This document shows, one piece after another, positions 14,744-21,118 of a DNA stretch of 21,118 nucleotides. The stretch's first letter is position 1. Each line of letters opens with the position of its first letter. The notes below the pieces were generated by a model. The model was not told the origin of the DNA. It did not search any database and saw only the letters and a list, made by a program, of their open reading frames with translations. The position numbers and the translations under genes are program-made. The stretch is from contig JAEDMJ010000033.1 in the NCBI GenBank assembly GCA_016303065.1, forward strand, positions 1 through 21,118, written 5' to 3'. This stretch comes from Clostridiales bacterium (lineage in GTDB: Bacteria > Bacillota > Clostridia > Oscillospirales > QAMX01).

Positions 14744-15538
14744 TTACCTGCTTTCTTTGTTGTCTTGATTTGAAGCGCCGCCGCGGAAAACTCCGTCGCG
14801 GACGGCAACGACCGTAATTCTTTCGTCGGTGCTTCTTGCCGGCCTTACGGTGAACTCGCCGTGGACGCTTTTCCGCGTCATTCCCGCCTCCGAAAGCGCC
14901 AGATCCAAATCGGCAAGGGAGAAGGGCGTCTCGGTTATCTGTTCGCATTCCCGAAGGTAGCTCCCGCGGGAGCTTTCGGTGAATATGTCCAGGTCGATGT
15001 GAAGGCGGTTTCTGCGCCGGTCAAATGAGTACCTGTATGTACAGAATACGCCGTCGGCTTCCCGGATATAGGCCGAGGCGTCGAGGCGGAGCATTCTTTC
15101 GCGCGTTATGACGTCGAAGATAAAGACCCCTCCGGGTTCGAGAAAGAGCCCGACGCGGGAAAACGCTTTTTTGAGAGCGTGGATATCTGTCAGGTGATTT
15201 ACGCTGTCAAGACAGCAGAAGACCGCGTCCACGGTTCCGTAAAGGTCGAGCTCCTCCATTTTCTGGCAGAGGAAAAGGATGTTTTTTCCCGCCGCCGCGC
15301 TTTTTGCAAAAGCTTCGGAGAGCATTTCCCCTGATGCGTCGACGCCGATCATCTCAACGCCACGGCCGGAGAGCTCAAGCGAAAGGCTTCCGGTGCCGCA
15401 GGCAAGGTCAAGGGCGAGCTTCGGCGATACGCCGTACCTTGCGGCGAGCCTGAGACAGACGTCGGCGTATTTTGAATAGTTGACGTCCGGAGTCATGCGG
15501 TCGTAGCAGGAGGCGAGGGAAGAATAGCTGCGGATCAT
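14744..15538 (-). CDS. Class I SAM-dependent methyltransferase
   Basis: A 264-residue protein with a Rossmann methyltransferase core. SAM-binding motif I is ALDLACGTGSLSLEL (about 42-56), the acidic end of strand 2 is MIGVDASGEML, and the motif IV region is DAVFCCLDSVNHL. The N-terminal SYSSLASCYDRMTPDVNYSKYAD is common in the small clostridial 'YxxLAxxYDxxM' methyltransferase group. The C-terminal third (RRNRLHIDLDIF onward) is a beta-rich lid. The substrate is unknown; small molecules are typical for the group. The gene starts three bases after the yerC stop and ends six bases before hslO. Confidence 0.88.
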   Translation of the reverse strand: MIRSYSSLASCYDRMTPDVNYSKYADVCLRLAARYGVSPKLALDLACGTGSLSLELSGRGVEMIGVDASGEMLSEAFAKSAAAGKNILFLCQKMEELDLYGTVDAVFCCLDSVNHLTDIHALKKAFSRVGLFLEPGGVFIFDVITRERMLRLDASAYIREADGVFCTYRYSFDRRRNRLHIDLDIFTESSRGSYLRECEQITETPFSLADLDLALSEAGMTRKSVHGEFTVRPARSTDERITVVAVRDGVFRGGASNQDNKESR

Positions 15539-15541
15539 GGT

Positions 15542-15847
15542 TCAGTCCTGCTTTTCCGTTTTTTCCGATGCCATGCGGTCGAGGACGATCCGGTATCCGT
15601 CCCCGCATTTGAGACAGCGGTTGACGCGGCTTATTGTCGCGCTGGAGACTCCGGTGTCCCTGACAATGCGGAGATACTGTTCTCCGTCGTTCAGAAGGGC
15701 GGCAACGCGAAATCTCTGAGCCAGGGCGGTCATCTCGTTGAGCGTGCAGATGTCCTCCAGAAAAGCCGCCGCCTCCTCCGGGGTTCGGAGACAGACTATC
15801 GCGCGGCAGAGCTCGTCAAGGTCCGGTTTGTTTCTGTTTACTGACAT
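15542..15847 (-). CDS. YerC/TrpR-related DNA-binding protein
   Basis: A 101-residue all-helical protein of the TrpR-like YerC/YecD group. The helix-turn-helix is in GEQYLRIVRDTGVSSATISRVNRCL (about 55-79), where SSATISRVNR is the family's recognition helix. The N-terminal part (LDELCRAIVCLRTPEEAAAFLEDICT) and LAQRFRVAALL fit the TrpR dimerisation helices. Members are short Firmicute regulators of largely unknown targets. A TTG at 15856 could add three residues, but ATG at 15847 gives the usual MSxN start; GGAAAGGA lies 11 bases upstream. First gene of the operon with the methyltransferase and hslO; it may regulate its own operon (inference). Confidence 0.9.
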   Translation of the reverse strand: MSVNRNKPDLDELCRAIVCLRTPEEAAAFLEDICTLNEMTALAQRFRVAALLNDGEQYLRIVRDTGVSSATISRVNRCLKCGDGYRIVLDRMASEKTEKQD

Positions 15848-15934
15848 GGCGGACAATGTCCTTTCCGGTGAGATAAAATTTGTATAATCATTTGATTTTG
15901 GGAAAATATAGGCAGGGAAGGGGTGTGATATGCT

Positions 15935-16576
15935 TTGCAGATCGCTCTTGTGAGAACAGTCTTTCTTTACGCCGTGGTGATCGCCGTTATGCGGACGCTT
16001 GGAAAACGGCAGATAGGCGAGCTTGAACCCAGCGAGCTCGTCATCACGATACTCGTCTCCGAGCTTGCCGCCGTGCCTATGCAGAACTCCGGGCTTCCGC
16101 TTGCCGCGGGGCTTGTTCCCATCGCGGCGCTTTTCTCTCTGGGCATACTGACGTCGGTGCTGACGCTGAAAAGCCCGTGGCTCAGAAAGCTTTTTTACGG
16201 GAAACCGAGCGTCATCATCCGAAAAGGCGAATTCGTGCAGAGCGAGATAAGGCGGCTTCGCCTGTCGGCAGACGAGATAAGCGAGGAGCTGAGGCTCAAA
16301 AAGATCACCGACATAAAATGCGTGAAATACGGGATAATCGAAACCAACGGTCAGATGAGCATAATCGAGTATTCCGGGGACGGAACAAACGACGGACTTC
16401 CCGTGTCGCTGATATGCAACGGGCGGCTTATGAAGGAAAACCTGAAGCTGACCGGGATGTCGAAGGATGATATTCTGAAAATCCTCAGGGAGAGGAATAT
16501 CGACGGCGTACGTGACGTGTTCTATATGTGCCGGAATGAGAACGGCACGGTGAGCGTAGTGGAAAACAAATCGTGA
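15935..16576 (+). CDS. DUF421 (YetF-family) membrane protein
   Basis: A 213-residue protein. It opens with hydrophobic helices around LVRTVFLYAVVIAVMRTLGKRQIGELEPSELVITILVSELAAVPMQ, whose GKRQIGEL-x-P-x-ELVI stretch is the hallmark of DUF421/YetF. A further membrane segment (about 55-75) leads to a cytoplasmic domain containing GKPSVIIRKGE and IKCVKYGIIETNGQMSII, standard for the family. YetF proteins in Bacillus are linked to spore/stress functions, but the biochemical role is unknown. A TGA at 15926-15928 blocks any earlier start, so the TTG at 15935 is used; GGAAGGGG lies upstream. An out-of-frame ATG at 15930 opens an eight-codon frame overlapping the start. Adjacent DUF4363 is the usual partner. 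Confidence 0.9.
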   Translation: MQIALVRTVFLYAVVIAVMRTLGKRQIGELEPSELVITILVSELAAVPMQNSGLPLAAGLVPIAALFSLGILTSVLTLKSPWLRKLFYGKPSVIIRKGEFVQSEIRRLRLSADEISEELRLKKITDIKCVKYGIIETNGQMSIIEYSGDGTNDGLPVSLICNGRLMKENLKLTGMSKDDILKILRERNIDGVRDVFYMCRNENGTVSVVENKS

Positions 16577-16599
16577 CGGAAAGCGGGGGAGGCAGACAG

Positions 16600-16989
16600 A
16601 TGAAAACGAGAATTCTGACTTTCACCGCGGCGGCGCTGCTTGGCATAACGGCGGTCTGCGGTGCGATCTGCCAGCGCAAAACCGAAAAAATGTGCTCCGA
16701 AGCCGCGGAAATTCTGGAAAAAACCGTGGAATTTTCTTTGGCGGGCAATTGGGAGAACGCCGTTCTCTGCGCGGAAGAGCTGAACGAATTCTGGCGCGGT
16801 CAGAGGAGGTATATCGAGTTTTTGTTCGACCACGAGAGCGGATGCCGCATTGCCGAGGGTCTTGCCCGGATCGGCGTGTTTGCAGGGGGAAAAGCCGCTG
16901 ACGATCTCTGCGCCGAGGCGGAAACCGTCAAAGCGCATCTTGAGGCGCTTTCGGGCTATGACCGCCTGACCCTTGGAAACATATTCTGA
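16600..16989 (+). CDS. DUF4363 family protein
   Basis: A 129-residue protein with an N-terminal signal anchor (about 5-22, ILTFTAAALLGITAVCGAIC), then a soluble helical domain predicted to face outward: EAAEILEKTVEFSLAGNWENAVLCAEELNEFWRGQR. The W-x-x-A-x-x-x-A-x-E-L-x-x-x-W arrangement is typical of DUF4363, usually encoded directly after DUF421 proteins in Firmicutes. ATG 16600 has GGGGGAGG at 16585-16592; the frame opens earlier at GTG 16573, which has no such site. It is 23 bases after the DUF421 gene and converges with nrdR with only one base between stop codons. Function unknown; it probably works with the DUF421 protein. Confidence 0.82.
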   Translation: MKTRILTFTAAALLGITAVCGAICQRKTEKMCSEAAEILEKTVEFSLAGNWENAVLCAEELNEFWRGQRRYIEFLFDHESGCRIAEGLARIGVFAGGKAADDLCAEAETVKAHLEALSGYDRLTLGNIF

Positions 16990-16990
16990 G

Positions 16991-17461
16991 CTATTTTTCG
17001 TCAGATTCGCCGCGGCGGATAAGCTTGTTGAGCTCGTCGTAGAAGGTGTTGACGTCCTTGAACTGACGGTAAACGCTGGCAAAGCGGACATAGGCGACTT
17101 CGTCAAGGTCTCTGAGCCGGTCCATGACCATTTCACCGAGCTTTTCCGTGGAAACTTCGCGCTCCATGCCGCTTCGGACGGTCTGCTCCACGTCGTTGAC
17201 GAGCTTTTCGATCGAGGCCGCGGAAACCGGACGTTTCTGACACGCCTTTGCAACTCCGTCGGTGAGTTTTGTTTTGTCGAAAGACTCTCTACGGCCGTCT
17301 TTTTTCACGACGAGAAGGGGAAAGCTTTCAAGCTGTTCGTAAGTTGTGAAGCGTTTGCCGCATTCGATGCATTCGCGCCTGCGGCGTATGCTGAGGCCGT
17401 CTTCGGTGGGCCGTGAGTCGATGACTTTGCTGTCCGAATGACCGCAGAAGGGACATTTCAT
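16991..17461 (-). CDS. nrdR: Ribonucleotide reductase repressor NrdR
   Basis: A 156-residue protein, exact NrdR size. The zinc ribbon is MKCPFCGHSDSKVIDSR (C3, C6) with ECIECGKRF (C31, C34). The basic patch SIRRRRE binds DNA. The ATP-cone follows (about 47-137), from VVKKDGRRESFDKTKL to EVAYVRFASVYRQF. NrdR represses ribonucleotide reductase genes according to the ATP/dATP state. The frame extends upstream to 17620, but ATG 17461 gives the universal N-terminus and has GGAGGACAGG before it. Its promoter has perfect -35 and -10 boxes and a NrdR-box-like sequence near the start of transcription, suggesting autoregulation. No nrd reductase gene is in the window. Confidence 0.97.
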   Translation of the reverse strand: MKCPFCGHSDSKVIDSRPTEDGLSIRRRRECIECGKRFTTYEQLESFPLLVVKKDGRRESFDKTKLTDGVAKACQKRPVSAASIEKLVNDVEQTVRSGMEREVSTEKLGEMVMDRLRDLDEVAYVRFASVYRQFKDVNTFYDELNKLIRRGESDEK

Positions 17462-17511
17462 GTGCCTGTCCTCCGAATTGCGCTTTATATATGCCGGTAA
17501 AAATATACTAT

Positions 17512-17527
17512 CCTCTATATATAGTAT
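17512..17527 (-). promoter_or_regulatory. Candidate NrdR box in the nrdR promoter
   Basis: Minus-strand ATACTATATATAGAGG matches 13 of 16 positions of the form ACACTATATATAGTGT, including the full core CTATATATAG (17515-17524). A weaker core, TTATATATGC (17485-17494), lies 30 bases (about three turns) further downstream of the promoter, the usual tandem arrangement. The box overlaps the -10 and start of transcription. Confidence 0.55.
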
Positions 17528-17554
17528 TATACCCTGACCCGGGCCCGCTGTCAA
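17526..17554 (-). promoter_or_regulatory. Perfect-consensus promoter of nrdR
   Basis: Minus strand: TTGACA (17549-17554), 17-base spacer, TATAAT (17526-17531). Confidence 0.88.
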
Positions 17555-17563
17555 TATTCCGTG

Positions 17564-17592
17564 TTGACAATTTGTGAAAAGCTGAGTATAAT
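17564..17592 (+). promoter_or_regulatory. Perfect-consensus promoter of the SGNH lipoprotein gene
   Basis: TTGACA (17564-17569), 17-base spacer, TATAAT (17587-17592). Its -35 lies nine bases from the nrdR -35. Confidence 0.88.
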
Positions 17593-17649
17593 ATAGCCTG
17601 ATACAGCTTTGACGTATCAATGTTTTTCAAAAAAAGCACGGAGGCAGAT

Positions 17650-18657
17650 TTGGCCGGTATGAATATCAGATTCAGAAATATTGCCGCATCGGTGCTGCTG
17701 GGAGCGGCGCTTGTCTTCCCCGCCGGATGTTCCGGCGCGCCCGGGGATCAGACCACGGAAAACAGCTCAGGCACGGAGTTAACTGTCTCGTCTCCCGAGA
17801 CTCTTCCAAGCGCAGTGCTTCAGACCTCTGCTCTTACGAGAAAGACCTCGGATACTTCCGGAGAAAATACTCTGACGCCCCCGGTCTCGGAGGCCACGAC
17901 GACCCCGGACGCCTCCGCTTCAAGGGGGACTCAGAGCACGCAGAATTATCCGATACCGGCGTCCCTTGCGCTGAGCGCTGCGCCGCCTTCGACGGACACG
18001 CTGAACTTTACGGACGAGGAGCTTTGCGCGTTTTTTGACGACGCGGTCTTTGTCGGGGATTCGATCTCCCTGGGCTGGCGGAACTACGTCATGGGCAAGC
18101 GCCAGACGGATTCAAACTTTCTCGGAAAAGCCCAGTTCCTTGTGTCGGGAAGCCTTGGCGCGGAGAGCGCCCTTTGGGATGTGAGCGCCGAATCGGTCCA
18201 TCCCATGTGGCAGGGCGAACAGATGCAGCTTTGGAATTCGGTTCCGCTCACCGGAGCAAAGAAAGTCTTCATCATGTTCGGACTCAACGACGTCGGACGG
18301 TACAGCGATCTCGACTACGGCATTAAAATGGCTGTAAGCAATTACAAAGAGCTCACCGACCGGATAAAGGCAAACGCCCCGGGAGTTCAGTTTTACGTCA
18401 TAAGCGCTACATACGTCGTCGAAGGCGGCGAAAAAGGCAAAGTGACGAGCGAAAATATGCGAAAGCTCAACGAGGCGCTGATCGACTTCTGCGACGAGTC
18501 GGGGTACGAGTTCCTCAACTTTGCCGACGCGCTTGCCGATTCCAACGGAAACCTTGCTTCGGAATACTGTTCCGACGGATATGTGCACCAGACCAACGCC
18601 GCATACGACGTCTGGACCGCGCTTTTGAAAGGCTATGCCGCCGGGGCCATGAACTGA
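17650..18657 (+). CDS. SGNH/GDSL-family hydrolase lipoprotein
   Basis: An exported protein of about 335 residues. A signal sequence (SVLLGAALVFPAGC) ends in a probable lipid-modified cysteine (C27; the -3 Pro is atypical). A Thr/Ser/Pro-rich linker (about 30-110) follows, then an SGNH hydrolase domain: block I FVGDSISLGW with S138, block III FGLNDVGR with N213, and block V SDGYVHQTNAAYD with H313. The domain usually removes or transfers acyl groups on surface carbohydrates or peptidoglycan. Block V reads D-G-Y-V-H, one residue longer than the usual D-x-x-H. Start is uncertain: TTG 17650 has GGAGG five bases upstream; ATG 17659 and ATG 17620 are in frame, but 17620 lacks a ribosome site. Followed 26 bases later by a DUF4358 lipoprotein, probably the same operon. 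Confidence 0.85.
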   Translation: MAGMNIRFRNIAASVLLGAALVFPAGCSGAPGDQTTENSSGTELTVSSPETLPSAVLQTSALTRKTSDTSGENTLTPPVSEATTTPDASASRGTQSTQNYPIPASLALSAAPPSTDTLNFTDEELCAFFDDAVFVGDSISLGWRNYVMGKRQTDSNFLGKAQFLVSGSLGAESALWDVSAESVHPMWQGEQMQLWNSVPLTGAKKVFIMFGLNDVGRYSDLDYGIKMAVSNYKELTDRIKANAPGVQFYVISATYVVEGGEKGKVTSENMRKLNEALIDFCDESGYEFLNFADALADSNGNLASEYCSDGYVHQTNAAYDVWTALLKGYAAGAMN

Positions 18658-18683
18658 AACCTATACTTACGGAGGAAACAGAA

Positions 18684-19160
18684 ATGAAAAAAACCTTGAA
18701 AATTGCCGCGCTTTGTCTGGCGCTTTGTCTGGCCGCGACGGCTTTTGCTGCCTGCGGCGGAACCGATACCGGGAACGTCAGCGTTTCGGAGATTTACTCC
18801 GCGCTCAATGAAGCGGTCGAGTTCCCCGAAATGCTCTCGCTCAGCGAAGCCGACCTTATGAGCTATCTCGGCATTGACTCTTCGCTTTACACGGAAAAAG
18901 AAGCCCACATTCCGCTCACTGCCGTCAGCGGCGACATGATACTTATCTTCAAGGCGGCGGACGATGCCGGCGTTTCGGCCATCAGGGAAAAGCTTGAGAA
19001 TTACCGCTCCCAGAAGCTTTCGGAAATGAACAACTATCTGCCCGACGAGTATGAAAAGATCGGCAAAAGCTCTGTCAAGACCAGCGGCTCAATCGTCTGG
19101 CTTGTGGTTTCTGCGGAGCAGTCGGCTGCGGAAGCGGCCGTCGAGGGCTGCCTCAAGTAA
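18684..19160 (+). CDS. DUF4358 lipoprotein
   Basis: A 158-residue protein with a signal peptide and lipobox-like AFAAC (lipidated C24). The mature domain fits DUF4358: EMLSLSEADLMSYLGIDSSLYTE near its start (the family's Y-x-G-I/ID region), then an alternating strand/helix unit, AVSGDMILIFKAADDAGVSAIREKLENYRSQKLSEM, a Tyr-Leu-Pro turn (NNYLPDEYEKI) and a last strand SGSIVWLVVS. ACGGAGG precedes the ATG. Function is unknown. In Firmicutes such genes often lie near SGNH hydrolases and membrane O-acyltransferases, and here the SGNH lipoprotein is directly upstream. That suggests a shared envelope job, by inference. Confidence 0.83.
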   Translation: MKKTLKIAALCLALCLAATAFAACGGTDTGNVSVSEIYSALNEAVEFPEMLSLSEADLMSYLGIDSSLYTEKEAHIPLTAVSGDMILIFKAADDAGVSAIREKLENYRSQKLSEMNNYLPDEYEKIGKSSVKTSGSIVWLVVSAEQSAAEAAVEGCLK

Positions 19161-19183
19161 AAAATTTATATGCGGCAAAAGTC

Positions 19184-19231
19184 GAACCGGTTTCCCGATA
19201 TACAAGCGAGGACTCCGGTTCCTCTTTTTTT
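19184..19231 (+). terminator. Terminator after the DUF4358 gene
   Basis: Two mutually exclusive stems end at the same T run (19225-19231): GAACCGG/CCGGTTC (19184-19190 with 19215-19221) and a short GAGGA/TCCTC (19208-19212 with 19220-19224). Either would place paired bases against seven T's. Confidence 0.68.
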
Positions 19232-19251
19232 CAGTCTGAAACTGTTTTCGC

Positions 19252-19280
19252 TTGACAAATAATAATCAGCGTGATATCAT
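19252..19280 (+). promoter_or_regulatory. Promoter of the DrrAB-like ABC operon
   Basis: TTGACA (19252-19257), 17-base spacer, TATCAT (19275-19280). The -10 is embedded in the palindrome at 19272-19290. Confidence 0.8.
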
Positions 19281-19290
19281 ATTGATATCA
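19272..19290. promoter_or_regulatory. Candidate operator: double TGATATCA palindrome
   Basis: TGATATCA-TAT-TGATATCA: two perfect 8-bp palindromes 11 bases apart (one helical turn), covering the -10 and start region. This is ideal for a dimeric repressor. The regulator is not in the window; GntR/YtrA- or PadR-type would be reasonable guesses for such ABC operons. Confidence 0.62.
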
Positions 19291-19313
19291 TAAAACGAAG
19301 GGGGAAACGGCCT

Positions 19314-20258
19314 TTGAATGAGATGATAAAAATCGAGGGGCTTTCCAAAAGCTGGGGAAAGGTGCGGGCTGTGGACGGCGTCAGCTTTGCAGTTTCCCGG
19401 GGAGAGCTGTTCGCTTTTTTGGGCGTCAACGGCGCGGGAAAGAGCACGACGATCTCCGTGATGTGCGGGCAGACCAAAAAGGACGCGGGAAAAGTCAGTA
19501 TCGGAGGATTTGACATCGACCGTGAACCGGAGGGCATAAAGCGAAAGCTCGGGGTCGTTTTTCAGAATTCGGCGCTTGATATGTCGCTTTCCGTCCGGGA
19601 CAACCTTGAAAGCCGCGCGGCGCTTTACGGTATTTTCGGGGACGCGTTCAAAAAGCGGCTTTCTGAGCTGACGGAGCTTCTTGACTTCGGGGATTTTCAA
19701 AAGAGGACCGTCGGAAAGCTTTCGGGCGGACAGCGCCGCCGCATTGACATTGCGCGCGCGCTTTTGCACCGGCCGGAGATTCTGATTCTCGACGAACCGA
19801 CCACGGGCCTTGACCCCCAGACCAGAAAGCTTCTCTGGGGCGTCGTTTCGGAAATGCGAAAAAGCTTCGGAATGACCGTATTCCTGACGACTCACTATAT
19901 GGAAGAGGCGGCGGAAGCGGACCGCGTTGTGATCCTTGACCGTGGGCGCGTTGCGGCGGAGGGCAGTCCCATCGAGCTGAAAAACAGATTTTCGGGAGAT
20001 TACATAACGATTTACGGCGCGGAGAGAGCGGAGATCGAAAAGCTTGAAACGCCCTTTGAGAAAACCGGAGAGGCGTTCAGGCTCTCCGTTGCGGACACGG
20101 CGGAGGCCACGAAGCTCATTATCGCCCATCCCGAGGTCTTCCGCGACTACGAGATCGTAAAGGGGAGAATGGACGACGTGTTCCTTGCGGTGACGGGAAG
20201 ATCCCTTGCCGCGGACGATTCGGAGCATTCGGCAAAGAAAGAAGGTAAAAGACGGTGA
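19314..20258 (+). CDS. ABC transporter ATP-binding protein, DrrA/CcmA-like
   Basis: A 314-residue ATPase. Walker A GVNGAGKST (37-45), Q-loop Q84 in VVFQNSALD, signature KLSGGQRRRIDIARAL (135-150), Walker B EILILDEPTTGLDPQT (155-170), H-loop LTTHYMEEA. The C-terminal extension (about 225-300, ending YEIVKGRMDDVFLAVTGR) is the DrrA-type domain of ABC-2 exporters, used for drugs, antibiotics or polyketides. The start is TTG 19314, placed 8 bases after AGGGGGA; ATG 19323 is too far from that site. The stop TGA overlaps the permease ATG (TGATG), so translation is coupled. Regulation is probably through the palindrome over the promoter. Confidence 0.94.
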   Translation: MNEMIKIEGLSKSWGKVRAVDGVSFAVSRGELFAFLGVNGAGKSTTISVMCGQTKKDAGKVSIGGFDIDREPEGIKRKLGVVFQNSALDMSLSVRDNLESRAALYGIFGDAFKKRLSELTELLDFGDFQKRTVGKLSGGQRRRIDIARALLHRPEILILDEPTTGLDPQTRKLLWGVVSEMRKSFGMTVFLTTHYMEEAAEADRVVILDRGRVAAEGSPIELKNRFSGDYITIYGAERAEIEKLETPFEKTGEAFRLSVADTAEATKLIIAHPEVFRDYEIVKGRMDDVFLAVTGRSLAADDSEHSAKKEGKRR

Positions 20259-21118
20259 TGCTCGGAGCTTTTGTAAAGCGCAATATAAAGCTTTTTTTCA
20301 AGGACAAGGGCATGTTTTTCACATCGCTCATCACTCCGGTCATACTGCTTGTCCTCTATGTGACGTTTCTTGCGAAGGTCTACCGGGACAGCTTCGCTTC
20401 GGCGCTTCCCGAGGGCTTTGAGATTCCGGAAAAGCTGATAAACGGCTGTGTGGGCGGGGAGCTTGTCTCGTCGCTTCTGGCGGTTTGCTGCGTGACTGTG
20501 GCGTTTTGTTCCAATATGCTGATAGTTCAGGACAAGGTCACGGGCGCAAGAAACGACATTCTGATTGCCCCGGTGAAAAATTCGGTTTTGGCCATGGGCT
20601 ATTACATAGCGGCGGCTGCGGCAACGCTTATCATATGCTTTATCGCCGCCGGAGCCGGTATGATATACCTGGCGTTCGTGGGCTGGTATATGTCCGTTTC
20701 GGACGTGCTGCTGCTTTTGCTGGACGTGTTTTTGCTTGTGATGTTCGGAACGGCGCTTTCAAGCGTCATAAACTTCTTTCTCTCGTCCCAGGGACAGATC
20801 TCCGCTGTCGGAACGATCGTAAGCTCGGGCTACGGCTTCATCTGCGGCGCGTATATGCCGATCTCAAGCTTCGGAGAGGGACTTCAGAAGGTCATTTCCT
20901 TTCTCCCGGGGACCTACGGAACATCGCTTTTGAGAAATCACGCCATGAACGGCGTTTTCAGAGAGATGGAAAGCGTCGGTTTTCCGGCGGAGGTGATAAA
21001 GGCAATCCGCGATTCCGTGGACTGCAACCTTTACTTTTTTGAAAACGGGGTTTCCGTCGGAGGAATGTACGCGGTCGTCGGCGTTTCCGTCGCGGTACTT
21101 ATCGGAGTCTGCGTTCTT
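20258..21118 (+). CDS. ABC-2 type permease (partial at right edge)
   Basis: 287 codons are visible and no stop is reached. The protein starts MLGAFVKRNIKLFFKDKGMFFTSL, the usual ABC-2 permease entry, with a first membrane helix LITPVILLVLYVTFL. After a roughly 40-residue outside loop come helices around LVSSLLAVCCVTVAFCSNML, YYIAAAAATLIICFIAAGAGMIYL and VLLLLLDVFLLVMFGTALSS. The ABC-2 signature region GYGFICGAYMPISSFGEGLQKVISFLPGTYGTSLLR follows, then a last helix beginning at the edge. It forms the membrane half of the exporter with the ATPase just upstream, and its ATG overlaps that gene's stop by one base. Confidence 0.92.
   Translation, partial: MLGAFVKRNIKLFFKDKGMFFTSLITPVILLVLYVTFLAKVYRDSFASALPEGFEIPEKLINGCVGGELVSSLLAVCCVTVAFCSNMLIVQDKVTGARNDILIAPVKNSVLAMGYYIAAAAATLIICFIAAGAGMIYLAFVGWYMSVSDVLLLLLDVFLLVMFGTALSSVINFFLSSQGQISAVGTIVSSGYGFICGAYMPISSFGEGLQKVISFLPGTYGTSLLRNHAMNGVFREMESVGFPAEVIKAIRDSVDCNLYFFENGVSVGGMYAVVGVSVAVLIGVCVL

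Noticed and set aside
13925..14773. Long plus-strand open frame opposite hslO
   Set aside because: Antisense shadow of a confidently identified Hsp33 gene in GC-rich codons.
15871..15888. TATAAT at 15883 as a firm promoter for the DUF421 gene
   Set aside because: No matching -35 at 16-18 bases upstream; position is suggestive but unsupported.
17462..17620. Extended N-terminus of NrdR
   Set aside because: It would cross the promoter region; NrdR universally begins at the MKCPFC zinc ribbon.

Overview
The window looks like a chromosomal segment of a moderately GC-rich Firmicute, most likely an uncultured gut-type member of Clostridia. Supporting signs are strong AGGAGG-type ribosome sites, sigma-A promoters with 17-base spacers, frequent TTG/GTG starts, lipoprotein signals, and Firmicute-typical families (YerC/TrpR-like, DUF421 with DUF4363, DUF4358, Hsp33, NrdR, a separate methionine-synthase activation protein). 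No insertion sequence, phage gene, rRNA or CRISPR array is visible. It is accessory-rich chromosome rather than an obvious mobile island.

Left part (1-7100). A leftward methionine unit holds a stand-alone MetH activation-domain protein and the start of MetH (running off the left edge), separated by a curious tandem palindromic repeat. Next are leftward tRNA-Arg(ACG) with a terminator, a rightward MacB-like fused ABC transporter with its own promoter, rightward tRNA-Pro(GGG) with promoter and terminator, sfsA, and a family-16 glycoside hydrolase with no secretion signal.

Middle (7075-13630). A leftward TetR-family regulator diverges from a three-gene operon: a small orphan protein (114 aa), an MMPL/RND-type transporter with both Asp-Tyr proton-relay pairs, and a secreted protein dominated by Leu/Gly repeats of the YhgE/Pip type. 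The AT-rich divergent region carries an inverted repeat and four copies of a GACCG motif. This is the best candidate for a little-described system: a regulated envelope export machine with a long extracytoplasmic partner. A HdeD-like DUF308 membrane protein follows as a separate transcription unit.

Right part (13860-21118). A leftward operon encodes a YerC/TrpR-like regulator, a SAM methyltransferase and the redox chaperone Hsp33 (TTG start). Divergent from it are a DUF421 membrane protein and a DUF4363 protein, which converge on nrdR with a one-base gap. nrdR and a lipoprotein SGNH hydrolase are driven by two back-to-back perfect-consensus promoters, and the nrdR promoter carries a NrdR-box-like element. 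A DUF4358 lipoprotein follows the hydrolase. Last comes a DrrA/DrrB-like ABC exporter whose promoter is overlaid by a double TGATATCA palindrome; the permease runs off the right edge.
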